From: Corynebacterium parakroppenstedtii
GTDB lineage: Bacteria > Actinomycetota > Actinomycetes > Mycobacteriales > Mycobacteriaceae
Length of the DNA: 64,000 bases
Reading direction: 5' to 3'
Assembly (NCBI RefSeq): GCF_019754935.1
Contig: NZ_JAGSOA010000003.1
Location: 423,482-487,481 of the forward strand
Of this stretch, positions 1 through 8,104 are shown piece after piece. Made by a program: the position numbers and the translations under genes. The notes below the pieces were generated by a model. The model worked only from the letters and a program-made list of their open reading frames with translations. It was not told the origin of the DNA and searched no databases. The number at the start of each line of letters is the position of its first letter. Within the stretch, counting starts at the first letter, position 1.

Positions 1-51
1 CCGCATGGTGTGGTTCCGCACAGCGAGGCGATCGTAAGTTACACGAGGTAA
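1..51 (+). CDS. C-terminal end of an unidentified gene cut by the window edge
   Basis: Frame 1 is open from the first base to a TAA at 49-51 and would encode a tail ending in ...VSYTR. A strong hairpin terminator starts 9 bases after the stop, which is what one expects after a real gene. Only 16 residues are visible, so the product cannot be named. The alternative is that these bases are non-coding upstream sequence. Confidence 0.35.
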   Translation, partial: PHGVVPHSEAIVSYTR

Positions 52-54
52 ACA

Positions 55-238
55 ACATGAAAGGAGCGCCGTACCTTGCTCCCCAGCAGGTACGGCGCTC
101 CTTTTGTCCCATTGCTCCCTCGAGGATCGAAATGCATCACCAAACTTTCAGATCGTGAGAAGCGTTGCTGCCTCTCTGTTCCGCTTACATGACATAAACT
201 ACGAAGCGCACCTGAACAAACAACAAAACAAACCTGTG
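55..238. repeat. Direct repeat, copy A (pairs with 687-886)
   Basis: Bases 55-164 match 687-796 with about 6 differences in 110 and no gaps. After a 16-base insertion in the other copy, bases 171-238 match about 820-886 at somewhat lower identity. Each copy begins with a terminator-like hairpin and ends at a shared CCTGTG. The two copies flank the small minus-strand gene at 316-516. No transposase or target-site duplication was seen. Confidence 0.85.
60..104 (+). terminator. Rho-independent terminator in repeat copy A
   Basis: A perfect 17 bp inverted repeat (60-76 with 88-104), with arm AAAGGAGCGCCGTACCT, encloses an 11-base loop and is followed by T residues (TTTTG). It sits 9 bases after the TAA at 49-51. 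Because the left arm starts with A residues it could also work on the minus strand, ending the small gene at 316-516. Confidence 0.8.
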
Positions 239-315
239 TAGTTACTGAGAAAAACAAAGGGAGTCTGCGAAAGAGTGCCACTGCCCCCACAACCACGTGT
301 GAGGACGGGTACTAG

Positions 316-516
316 CTAGGCGCCTCTGAGCTCAGCGCCCTGCACATCTGCAAAGCTCAACGGCTTGCCATCGTTATACTCTTCGGAGAAATACTCAGCT
401 TCGTTGATGTGATGCTGTTTTTCTTCCTCACTTAACTTTTCCCATATCTCAACTGTTTGGGGAGTTACGTAGAGGTAGTCGGAAATGACGATGCGGTCGC
501 TCTCATTAGTGCTCAT
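316..516 (-). CDS. Small hypothetical protein, 66 aa
   Basis: The ATG at 516 opens a 66-residue acidic frame beginning MSTNESDRIVISDYLYV and ending AELRGA. It is rich in Glu, Asp, Tyr and His, with no membrane segment or signal peptide. The frame is open further upstream, but that extension would read through the hairpin of repeat copy B and has low-complexity composition, so ATG 516 is preferred. No strong Shine-Dalgarno is visible. A 6 bp inverted repeat lies at 531-546 just upstream. The protein is not recognised; its position between two direct repeats hints at acquired or rearranged DNA. Confidence 0.5.
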   Translation of the reverse strand: MSTNESDRIVISDYLYVTPQTVEIWEKLSEEEKQHHINEAEYFSEEYNDGKPLSFADVQGAELRGA

Positions 517-530
517 AAAGAAACTATAAG

Positions 531-546
531 GCTGACACCGGTCAGC
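531..546. promoter_or_regulatory. Inverted repeat upstream of the 66-aa gene
   Basis: GCTGAC-ACCG-GTCAGC is a perfect 6 bp inverted repeat ending 14 bases upstream of the ATG at 516 on the minus strand. It could be a small operator or a 5' leader hairpin; no known motif was recognised. Confidence 0.3.
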
Positions 547-686
547 AGTCTCAGTTCTGCTGCTTTCCTCTCTACTTCTTTCTGTTCGCGACGCGCGCCT
601 GTTTCCTCGAAACCTGCTGTTTCGTACCAATAAACCTGTCCCCAACGTGGTGGCACACACTTCCCCGTGCACACGATTCCTCATGC

Positions 687-886
687 ACATGAAAGAAGCG
701 CCGCACCTTGCTCCCCAGCAGGTACGGCGCTCCTTTTGTCCCATTGCTCCCTCAAGGATCGAAATGAATCACCAAACTTTCAGATCATGAAAAGCGGGTC
801 ACGCTTTTCTGTGTTTACGTTCTCTGTTTCGCTTACGAGACTTAACCTACGAAGCCCACCTGAACGAACAACAAAACAAACCTGTG
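687..886. repeat. Direct repeat, copy B (pairs with 55-238)
   Basis: This is the second copy of the ~190 bp repeat, offset 632 bases from copy A over the first 110 bases and 648 bases after a 16-base insertion (about 797-812). Its hairpin has two changes that break pairs in the stem, so copy B looks like the more decayed one. Confidence 0.85.
692..736. terminator. Degenerate terminator hairpin in repeat copy B
   Basis: Arms 692-708 and 720-736 correspond to the perfect stem of copy A but contain two mismatched positions, and are followed by TTTTG-type sequence. No plus-strand gene ends just before it, so it is probably a duplicated by-product rather than a working terminator of a local transcript. 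Confidence 0.5.
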
Positions 887-1056
887 GAATCACTGTAAAA
901 ATCTGCGCTTTCTTGAGAACGCCGACCTCCCGTCGCCGGGGTCAAGTCCTCCACCACTCACCCCGTGTTACCCCGCCGTAACACAAACTCAGAAAAGCAA
1001 CGCTCCCGCAACATGGCAGCAACGGGACAGAGAGAAAGCGCACCTACCGTCTCACT
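887..1056 (+). promoter_or_regulatory. Upstream region of the ethanolamine operon with palindrome 965-984
   Basis: Within this gap, GTGTTAC-N6-GTAACAC at 965-984 is a perfect 7+7 inverted repeat, 72 bases before the ATG of the permease. Symmetry and position suit an operator for a dimeric regulator. The start codon itself has only a weak ribosome site. No cobalamin riboswitch was recognised, although EutBC needs adenosylcobalamin. No regulator gene lies nearby. Confidence 0.45.
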
Positions 1057-2553
1057 ATGACCGCAACACTTGAGACCAACACACAGCCGTCGACCCATTT
1101 GAAGCGGGGTTCTTTCAACTGGGTTGTCCTGGCTGGACTTGGGGTATCCTTCGTCATTTCGGGGGACTTCGCCGGCTGGCAGTTCGGGCTCGGTTCCGGC
1201 GGCTGGGGCGGTCTTTTCTGCGCCCTCCTCATCGTTGCGGTTCTGTACATGGGCATGTGCCTGGCCCTCGCGGAGCTGTCGGCGGCCCTCCCCTCTGCGG
1301 GCGGCGGCCACCTGTTTGCGCAGGTAGCAGTAGGTGATTTCGCCGGTTTCATGACGGCGATCGCCATTCTGTTGGAGTACGTGCTAGCCCCTGCGGCCAT
1401 CGCGACCTTCATTAGCAGTTATGTCGAATCCCTCCACATCCCGGGCGTTCCCGCAGGTTGGCCCATTTATCTCTTTTGTTACATCGCGGTGGTGGTTGTC
1501 CACCTGGCAGGCGCCGGCGAAGCCCTCAAAGCGATGTGCGTCGTCACCATCATCGCCGTAGCTGCACTGGTGCTGTACACCGTGGTGATGGCCCCGCACG
1601 TACATATCAGCGCATTCACCGATGGCTGGTCAGGGTCCTCATCTCACACTGAACCCGGCACGTCTGACCGTATTTCTCTTTTCGACAGTGGTCTCGCGGG
1701 AATTTGGGCAGCTATTCCGTTCGCCATGTGGTTCTTCCTGGCCATTGAGGGCGTTCCGATGGCTGCCGAAGAGGCGAAGGACCCGGCGCGATCGGTTCCG
1801 AAGGCGATCGTCGTCGCGATGATGATTCTGCTGGTGGCGGCTATCACGATGATGGTCGTGGGGCCGGGTGCCGCAGGCACTGGCGTCGTAGCGGAGTCGG
1901 GAAATCCGCTGGTGGCCGCCCTTGAGCGCGTCGGCGCGAACCATGCCGTTATGGTGGCCATCAATTACGCGGCCCTGTTGGGCCTGGTGGCGTCGTTCTT
2001 TTCGATTATTTACGGGTATTCGCGGCTAACGTTTTCGCTGTCCCGTGCCGGTTTGCTTCCCGCTTTCTTATCGACGACAAACCGCCGCGGCGCGCCGACG
2101 TGGGCGTTGATTGTCCCCGCGTGCGTGGGTTTTGCGTTGACGCTGGTGGCGGATGGTGACGCCCTGATGTCTGTTGCTGTGTTTGGCGCGGTGGTGTCGT
2201 ATGCATTGATGATGGTGGCGCATATTGTGTTGCGGGTGCGACGCCCGGAGCTGCCGCGGCCGTACCGGACGCCCGGTGGCGTCGTGACCTCGGGTGTTGC
2301 GTTGGTGCTGTCGCTGGGCGCGGTCGTGGCAACGTTCATGAATGCGCCCATGCTTGCCGGGTGCGCATTGGGCGTGATGGCGCTGGCGGCCGTCGGGTAC
2401 GCGGTGTGGGGCCGGAATACGTCGCCGGTGGATATTGCACAGGAGCGCGCTGCGCGGGAACGTGCTGCGCGGGAACGTGCCGAGCAGGATCTGAAGGAAC
2501 CCGTCCACACCCCACGCACACTTACCACCCTCCAGGCCGAGGAGGTCTACTAA
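1057..2553 (+). CDS. eat: Ethanolamine permease, APC superfamily
   Basis: A 498-residue polytopic membrane protein with about 12 hydrophobic segments. The N-terminal stretch around residues 17-80 (GVSFVISGDFAGWQFGL, then AELSAALPSAGGG) is characteristic of the EAT ethanolamine transporter group of the amino acid-polyamine-organocation superfamily, which import ethanolamine across the plasma membrane. Its stop overlaps the eutB start (TAATG at 2551-2555), so the two are translationally coupled, which supports the substrate. The C-terminus carries a charged ERAARERAARERAEQD tail of repeated codons, likely cytoplasmic. The start ATG at 1057 has a weak ribosome site; no better in-frame start was seen. 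Confidence 0.85.
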   Translation: MTATLETNTQPSTHLKRGSFNWVVLAGLGVSFVISGDFAGWQFGLGSGGWGGLFCALLIVAVLYMGMCLALAELSAALPSAGGGHLFAQVAVGDFAGFMTAIAILLEYVLAPAAIATFISSYVESLHIPGVPAGWPIYLFCYIAVVVVHLAGAGEALKAMCVVTIIAVAALVLYTVVMAPHVHISAFTDGWSGSSSHTEPGTSDRISLFDSGLAGIWAAIPFAMWFFLAIEGVPMAAEEAKDPARSVPKAIVVAMMILLVAAITMMVVGPGAAGTGVVAESGNPLVAALERVGANHAVMVAINYAALLGLVASFFSIIYGYSRLTFSLSRAGLLPAFLSTTNRRGAPTWALIVPACVGFALTLVADGDALMSVAVFGAVVSYALMMVAHIVLRVRRPELPRPYRTPGGVVTSGVALVLSLGAVVATFMNAPMLAGCALGVMALAAVGYAVWGRNTSPVDIAQERAARERAARERAEQDLKEPVHTPRTLTTLQAEEVY

Positions 2554-3868
2554 TGTATTCCCAACACCTCGCTGGACACACGTACTCATTCGCATCCTTA
2601 ACGGAGGTGATGGCGAAGGCGTCGCCTATCCGTTCTGGTGACCAACTGGCCGGATGTGCCGCACACTCCGCGGCCGAACGTGTCGCCGCCGCAATGGTCT
2701 TGGCGGACGTGGAACTACGCGAGTTCATCCGTCGCCCCCTCATCGAGGACGCCGTCACAGACCTCATCCACCGAACCCACGACTCCGACGCGTTCCGCCC
2801 CCTCGCACACATGACCGTGGGCGCATTCCGCGAATACCTCCTGGAACAGGCCTATCGCAGCGCCGACATCTCCTCCTTGGCGTGGGGGTTGACACCAGAG
2901 ATGGCCGCAGCTGTCTCCAAACTGATGAGCAATGGAGAGCTGATCGCGGTATCCGCCGCGTTAAGCGTCGTTACGAAATTCCGAACAACCCTGGGTTTAC
3001 CTGGTCGTTTGTCGTCGCGGTTGCAGCCCAACCACCCCACCGACGACCCCGCGGGTGTGGCGGCCAGCGTTCTCGACGGGCTGCTCTTCGGGTGCGGCGA
3101 CGGTACTCCATCCCTATGCAGTCGAGCGTGCTCACACATATCTCGACGACCATTGACCTCATGGAGGCCGGCGCACCCGTGGATCTGCCGTTTCAGTCAA
3201 TTGCGGGAACGGAAGGAGCGCTGCGGTCCTTCGGCGTGTCGCTCAGTATGCTGGCCGAAGCAGAGCAGGCCGCGGACGAATTGCGCCGAGGAACCGTCGG
3301 CACGAATGCTTTGTATTTTGAGACCGGTCAGGGATCGTGCTTGTCGGCGGGGGCAAACATAGGTGTCGATGGACCTGTTGACCAGCAAACTTTGGAGGCT
3401 CGCGCGTACGGGGTGGCGCGTGTGTATCGTCCGCTGTTGGTCAATACGGTGGTGGGATTCATCGGGCCCGAATACCTGTACGACGGTAAGCAAATCATCC
3501 GGGCCGGGCTGGAGGACAACTTCTGCGGCCGGCTTCTGGGCATTCAAATGGGTTGCGACGTGTGCTACACCAACCATGCCGAAACGGATAGCGACGATAT
3601 GGACACGCTCCTGCACCTTCTGGCGGCGGCGAACACCGGTTTTGTCATCGCCGTTCCGGGTGCCGACGACATCATGTTGGGCTATCAATCCCTGTCCTTC
3701 CACGACATCGCGCAGGTTCGCGCCACCATGGGCAAACGGCCAGCGCCCGAATTCGAAGAGTGGTTGCACACAACCGGGGTTACGGACCAAGGCGGGTTGC
3801 TTGCCGACGAGGGCCCCGCGCCTGCGCTCTCGCCCGACCATGCCATGGAATTGGGGTGGACATCATGA
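2553..3868 (+). pseudogene. eutB: Ethanolamine ammonia-lyase large subunit, broken by internal deletion and frameshift
   Basis: EutB is the adenosylcobalamin-dependent catalytic subunit that converts ethanolamine to acetaldehyde and ammonia. Bases 2553-3101 encode the first 183 residues, including RLQPN (substrate-site Arg/Gln in Salmonella/E. coli EutB) and ...LLFGCGD. The family sequence then resumes in a different frame at 3101 (RYSIPMQSSVLTHI) and runs intact to TGA 3866-3868, including FETGQGS and VGFIGPEYLY. Compared with E. coli EutB, 27 residues plus one base (about 82 nt) are missing at the junction, including the GVNP segment with Asn193 of the substrate site. Frame 1 continues out of family to 3362. 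Eat and EutC on either side are intact. A functional enzyme is not expected unless the deletion is an assembly artefact. Confidence 0.85.
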
Positions 3869-4707
3869 CGGGGCAGCTCGACGTCACAACCACGGGTGGC
3901 GAAGCCGGCCGCGCTAAAGATGGCAACCGCGCTAAGGACGATCATCGTCCCGACGCCTGGGCGAGGGTACGTGATCTCACCACGGCGCGGATCGGGTTAG
4001 GGAGACACGGAGCGGCCCAACCGACCTCATCGAAACTATCGTTCGCAGCAGCTCACGCGGCCGCACGCGACGCTGTTCATTCAGGTGATTCGAATGGCAC
4101 GGGTGACGCGGGTAGTTCCGGCACCACGAACGGACTTTCTTTCCTTGCCGACGCACCGCTCGTGCGGTCGCGCGCCGAGGATCGGTCGGAGTATTTGCGA
4201 CGCCCTGACCTGGGACGACTCCCCAACGATGACGACCTAAAGAAACTGCCCACTCGCGAGGCTGGATGGGATGTGGGGATAGTCATGGCGGATGGTCTCT
4301 CCCCCGATGCGCTGTCCTACCACGGGAAAGCCACGGAAGAAGCGTTGCGGGACGCGCTTCACCGCATCTGTCCGGAGCTCTCCATTGCCCCCACCGTCAG
4401 AGCAGACCAAGCGCGGGTCGCGTTGGGCGATCACATTGCACACGCCATGAACATGCGCGTCGTTGTAGTCATTATCGGCGAGCGACCTGGGCTTTCGGTG
4501 CCATATTCGCTAGGCATGTACATCACGTATAACGCGTCACCGGGGACGACCGACGAGCGGCGGAACTGCATTTCCAACATTCACCCGCCGGACGGACTGA
4601 GTTATGACCACGCAGCATTCACCGCGGCCGATCTCATCTCGAAAATGATGGAACTAGGGAAATCAGGAGCGACTTTGAAAGCGACGCGGCACGCTATTTC
4701 CAGCTAA
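3865..4707 (+). CDS. eutC: Ethanolamine ammonia-lyase small subunit
   Basis: 280 residues; start chosen at ATG 3865, which overlaps the eutB stop as ATGA. EutC pairs with EutB to bind adenosylcobalamin. Family landmarks are present in order: ARIGLGRHG near residue 35, a conserved A-rich helix with ARDAVH, LRRPDLGRL near residue 112, VMADGLSPDAL near 145, and GERPGLSVPYSLGMYIT followed by RNCISNIHPPDG near the C-terminus. Residues about 72-95 are a low-complexity Gly/Ser/Asp insertion. The gene is intact although its partner eutB is broken, so it may now be without function. Its end lies 13 bases from the convergent dehydrogenase gene. Confidence 0.88.
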   Translation: MTGQLDVTTTGGEAGRAKDGNRAKDDHRPDAWARVRDLTTARIGLGRHGAAQPTSSKLSFAAAHAAARDAVHSGDSNGTGDAGSSGTTNGLSFLADAPLVRSRAEDRSEYLRRPDLGRLPNDDDLKKLPTREAGWDVGIVMADGLSPDALSYHGKATEEALRDALHRICPELSIAPTVRADQARVALGDHIAHAMNMRVVVVIIGERPGLSVPYSLGMYITYNASPGTTDERRNCISNIHPPDGLSYDHAAFTAADLISKMMELGKSGATLKATRHAISS

Positions 4708-4720
4708 AAAGTTCGCGCCT

Positions 4721-6184
4721 CTACTCCGTCGGCATCGCGATATAGCGAACCTCCTGGTACTCCTCGATGCCGGCGTTTCCGCCTTCGCGGCCCAAGCCGG
4801 ACTGCTTCACGCCACCAAATGGAGCCGCGGCGTTGGACAACACTCCCACATTCAACCCGGCCATTCCAGCCTCGAGGTCCTCCGAGAACCGCAGCGCGCG
4901 CTGGACATTCGTCGTAAATAAATAGGATGACAATCCATATTCGGTGTCATTGGCTAACTCAAGTGCCTGGCTTTCCGTAGAGAATGTCGTAATCGGGGCG
5001 ACGGGCCCGAAAATCTCTTCCCGGAATACTCGCGCATCGGTTGGAACAGGATAAAGCACCGTCGGCTTATAGAAATAGCCCTTACCTTCAAGGGGTTCGC
5101 CACCGCAGAGCACCTTCGCGCCCTTCTCTTTAGCATCATCAACCAAAGCGGCCACGTTATCCAGGGCTTTCTTCTCAATCAGAGGGCCGCACGTCGTGTC
5201 CTCATCCAACCCATTTCCGCACGTCAGGTCACCCATTGCCTCGGCCAGCTTCTTCGAGAACTCCTCGGCCACCGACTCGTGCACAATAAATCGGTTCGCA
5301 GCCGTGCATGCCTCCCCCATGTTCCGCATCTTTGCAACCATCGCGCCCTCAACCGCCTTATCCAGATCCGCGTCGTCAAAAACGACAAACGGAGCGTTGC
5401 CACCTAGCTCCATCGAGGTACGCAACACATTCTTCGAGGCAGCTTCGAGCAGGTGCTTACCGACGCCCGTCGAACCGGTGAACGACATCTTGCGCAACCG
5501 CGAATCCCCCATGATCGGCTCCGACACTGACGACGCAGATTTCGACGGCACCACATTGACGACGCCATCAGGCACGCCGGCCTGACGAAGCAGCTCGACG
5601 AAGTACAGCGAGGTGAGAGGCGTCAGACGCGCGGGCTTCAACACGACGGTGCAGCCGGCAGCCAGCGCTGGGCCGATCTTGCGGGTGCCCATCGCGAGCG
5701 GGAAATTCCACGGTGTGATGAGGAAACATGGCCCGACAGGGCGGCGAGAGACTAGGAACCGTAGAGTGCCCTCCGGACTCGTGGAATATTGACCCCCAAT
5801 GCGGTTCGCTTCCTCAGAGAACCAGCGGAGGAACTCCCCGCCGTAAGTCACCTCGCCGCGGGATTCCGCGAGGGGCTTCCCCATTTCCAGCGTCATCAAC
5901 GTGGCTAATTCCTCAGAGTTCTCTTGAACCAGGTCAAACGCCTTTTTTAGTATTGAGCTGCGCTCACGGGTCGACGTATGTGACCACTCGTATTGGGCAT
6001 CGGATGCCGCGTCAAGAGCTTTAATGGCATCATCGCCCGTTGCGCTAGCCACGGTTGCAATGACCTCACCGGTGGCAGGGTTCTCCACATCAAACGTCTC
6101 TGAGCTAGACGAATCACCCCACTTCCCATTAATAAACAACTGGGTGGGAGTTTTCGCTATAAGCTCTTTTGGATCAATAGACAC
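4721..6184 (-). CDS. gabD: NAD(P)-dependent aldehyde dehydrogenase, succinate-semialdehyde dehydrogenase type
   Basis: A full-length aldehyde dehydrogenase of 487 residues. Visible motifs: cofactor-domain TPWNFP, FTGSTGVGK, general-base Glu in MELGGNAPF (residue 259 from the chosen start) and catalytic Cys in GEACTAANR (residue 293). MELGGNAPFVVFDDADLD resembles GabD-type succinate-semialdehyde dehydrogenases. The start GTG at 6184 is preferred because AAAGG lies 6-7 bases upstream; an in-frame GTG at 6211 adds nine residues but has no ribosome site. It faces eutC with a 13-base gap. Neighbourhood would suggest acetaldehyde as substrate, sequence suggests succinate semialdehyde; this is unresolved. 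Confidence 0.82.
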   Translation of the reverse strand: MSIDPKELIAKTPTQLFINGKWGDSSSSETFDVENPATGEVIATVASATGDDAIKALDAASDAQYEWSHTSTRERSSILKKAFDLVQENSEELATLMTLEMGKPLAESRGEVTYGGEFLRWFSEEANRIGGQYSTSPEGTLRFLVSRRPVGPCFLITPWNFPLAMGTRKIGPALAAGCTVVLKPARLTPLTSLYFVELLRQAGVPDGVVNVVPSKSASSVSEPIMGDSRLRKMSFTGSTGVGKHLLEAASKNVLRTSMELGGNAPFVVFDDADLDKAVEGAMVAKMRNMGEACTAANRFIVHESVAEEFSKKLAEAMGDLTCGNGLDEDTTCGPLIEKKALDNVAALVDDAKEKGAKVLCGGEPLEGKGYFYKPTVLYPVPTDARVFREEIFGPVAPITTFSTESQALELANDTEYGLSSYLFTTNVQRALRFSEDLEAGMAGLNVGVLSNAAAPFGGVKQSGLGREGGNAGIEEYQEVRYIAMPTE

Positions 6185-6288
6185 AACGACGCCTTTCAGA
6201 TTGATTGTCACAGATCAGTTGACTGTCACATGTAGGGATAACTGCCAGGGTAATCCCCGTTACACTTTTGCGTCGGGAAAGCGGAATA

Positions 6289-6308
6289 GTGGAGAAACAC
6301 TGCTCCAC
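6289..6308. promoter_or_regulatory. Inverted repeat between the aldehyde dehydrogenase and the HicB-like gene
   Basis: GTGGAG-N8-CTCCAC is a perfect 6 bp inverted repeat in the divergent region, 64 bases upstream of the small plus-strand gene. It could be an operator or a leader hairpin; nothing links it to a known regulator. Confidence 0.25.
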
Positions 6309-6371
6309 CGGAATCAGAGGAGATATTATTACAGTTATTGTCACTACGCCAGCACATTGGAGATAAAAATA

Positions 6372-6554
6372 ATGGCAATACACGTCCATGCAACAGTTGA
6401 ACCGGATGGAGAATGGTGGCTTGTCACCATCCCTAAGTACGACATTTTCGGTCAGGCAAATCGACGTGAAGATGCGGAAGCCGTTGCAAAAGAAAGCGCC
6501 GCATTATGGTTTGATACCGAAGAAGAAAACATCGAAGTCACCCTCGACAACTAA
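6372..6554 (+). CDS. HicB-like small protein, 60 aa
   Basis: Starts at ATG 6372 with GGAG about ten bases upstream. The sequence (MAIHVHATVEPDGEWWLVTIP..., then REDAEAVAKESAALWF) has the beta-beta-beta-alpha pattern of the HicB antitoxin N-terminal domain, with the typical 'e-g-W-x-V-x-x-P' strand and a following helix. No DNA-binding C-terminal domain and no HicA-type toxin gene is next to it, so this is probably an orphan HicB-fold protein rather than a working toxin-antitoxin pair. The assignment is from fold pattern only. Confidence 0.6.
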   Translation: MAIHVHATVEPDGEWWLVTIPKYDIFGQANRREDAEAVAKESAALWFDTEEENIEVTLDN

Positions 6555-6657
6555 AAGCACAATGGGGAAACGCCCGTTTTCTCGGCTTTTGCCATCGGCT
6601 TTCTTATAACGGGGGACTATCACCATTGTCATTTCAGCCGCCGTTAACTCCCCACCA

Positions 6658-7818
6658 TTACCGACGCTTACCACTGCGTAGTAAAAACACATTGCTGATA
6701 GCAAAAGCGGCGACGATGGCACACACGATGGCGACAACATAAGGTTGACCGCCCACAATTCCTGCGCCGAGAGCCGGGACGGCCGTAGCCACGTAACCGA
6801 CCACGTAGTACGTCGATACTGTCTTGGCTTTATCGGATCGTGGCGATAGTTCGGCTGTGCCAGCCAACGAAGTGCGAAAACTGATTCCCTGCCCAATACC
6901 TGAAATACAGATGCCGAACCAGGCCACGATGGGCTCGCCAATGATGAGGGACACCGCGGTGGATCCCAGGCCCACCACCAAAATAATCATTCCAGCCGCC
7001 AAACTTGGCTCGCGGGGAAGAAATGCCATCCCAATTTGAGTTGCCGCGGAAACGGCAAGCATGAGAAACGTCGTAAAGGCCATGCCCAGTTGGCTGGATA
7101 CTCCTAAGCCTTTCATGCTGAGTGGGACGACAGACTGGAAAAGACCGTTTGTACCGTAGGCAACTCCAATGGCGACAGCGAACGGAATGAAAGCAGACAC
7201 GAGATTCTTCGGAACGCCGATCTGAACGTTTAGCCTCAGCCGTTCTCGATTCTCGAGAGTCTCGGTGATTAATAACACCAGCGCGCCTGCTATGACGGTC
7301 AGAATTCCGTAAATGATGAAAGGAATTCTTAGTGGTAATCCCGAATGTAAGGCAATGAACGCGCCAAACAAAGGCCCGAGAGCCAAGCTCAATGATGTGT
7401 AAATCGTGCTCAAAAGGGCACCCAAGGCAGGAGATATCGCCTCCTGCAGAGCCGCCGTAAACGCACCAGTGCATAACCCCACCGATAACCCGGATAGTGT
7501 GCGGGCAATACACAAACCAGGGAAATTAGTTGTCAGTGTAAAGGTCACACTCGAGGCCAACGAGAGACCAACACACGTCAAAATAACTGGTTTTCTTCCC
7601 ACAGTGTCAGAAACGTGACCAAACAATAAGGCAATAACGACACCCACGACATAAAAAGAAAAGAAGACGACAGTTGAGCTGGAACCCAGCCCCCAATCCC
7701 GCTGATATATCGAATACAGCCCCGACGGAATCGTCGACCCGAGTACGACCATCGTCATTCCGTACGACAGTGCTACACCGTCGTAAAGTCGTCGCACCGT
7801 ATCGTTCATCGCGCTCAT
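6658..7818 (-). CDS. Major facilitator superfamily transporter
   Basis: 386 residues with about 12 membrane segments. The loop between segments 2 and 3 has the MFS signature (GHVSDTVGRKPV, residues about 67-78), and the middle loop between segments 6 and 7 is charged (TETLENRERLRLN). It is related to drug-efflux-like MFS proteins; substrate unknown. Start ATG 7818 follows GGGGGTCGGGAT; a second ATG three codons on (7809) is also possible. The gene is transcribed alone, away from the tRNA upstream. Confidence 0.8.
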   Translation of the reverse strand: MSAMNDTVRRLYDGVALSYGMTMVVLGSTIPSGLYSIYQRDWGLGSSSTVVFFSFYVVGVVIALLFGHVSDTVGRKPVILTCVGLSLASSVTFTLTTNFPGLCIARTLSGLSVGLCTGAFTAALQEAISPALGALLSTIYTSLSLALGPLFGAFIALHSGLPLRIPFIIYGILTVIAGALVLLITETLENRERLRLNVQIGVPKNLVSAFIPFAVAIGVAYGTNGLFQSVVPLSMKGLGVSSQLGMAFTTFLMLAVSAATQIGMAFLPREPSLAAGMIILVVGLGSTAVSLIIGEPIVAWFGICISGIGQGISFRTSLAGTAELSPRSDKAKTVSTYYVVGYVATAVPALGAGIVGGQPYVVAIVCAIVAAFAISNVFLLRSGKRR

Positions 7819-7954
7819 ATCCCGACCCCCTCACAGATCATCAACCCACGTCGATCAAGCCCCTACTCCGTCCTCCAGCATGAAGTTAGGTTTCGTTAGG
7901 GAATACTGTAGACAAAGAATCAACGACGGTGAGGGGAAACCGGAAGAATGCGAA

Positions 7955-8001
7955 AGTCCCCGTCGGCTGAAACCCTTGCAGGATCACAACCAACGGGGAC
8001 T
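7955..8001. repeat. Long-stem inverted repeat downstream of tRNA-Leu
   Basis: AGTCCCCGTCGG (7955-7966) and CCAACGGGGACT (7990-8001) form a 12 bp stem with one G-T type position and a 23-base loop. It lies 20 bases beyond the 3' end of the tRNA on its transcribed strand, so it may end or process the tRNA transcript. No T-run follows, and an attachment-site or element-end role is equally possible. Confidence 0.5.
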
Positions 8002-8020
8002 AACACTCACAATGAAGTTG

Positions 8021-8104
8021 TGGGCGAAGGGGGACTTGAACCCCCACGTCCGTAAAGGACACTGGCACCTGAAGCCAGCGCGTCTGCCATTCCGCCACTC
8101 GCCC
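8021..8104 (-). tRNA. tRNA-Leu, anticodon CAG
   Basis: On the minus strand the sequence begins GGGCGAG and ends TTCGCCC plus discriminator A, giving a 7 bp acceptor stem with one G-T pair. The anticodon arm is CTGGC-TTCAGGT-GCCAG with anticodon CAG. A long variable arm (GTGTCCTTTACGGAC) and the T-arm GGGGGTTCAAGTCCCCC are present, as expected for leucine. CCA is not encoded. Confidence 0.95.

Noticed and set aside
667..981. Plus-strand open frame through repeat copy B
   Set aside because: It reads through the hairpin and the repeat, and has no ribosome site or recognisable sequence.
887..1056. AdoCbl riboswitch ahead of eat-eutBC
   Set aside because: The gap is too short and lacks the conserved core; only a simple palindrome was seen.
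6372..6554. Complete HicAB toxin-antitoxin module
   Set aside because: No HicA-like short basic protein with a conserved His lies on either side.
7917..8010. Cobalamin-like or other riboswitch near tRNA-Leu
   Set aside because: Fragments such as GGGGAAACCGG look suggestive, but the B12 box and the overall core are missing, and the neighbouring gene is a transporter on the other strand.
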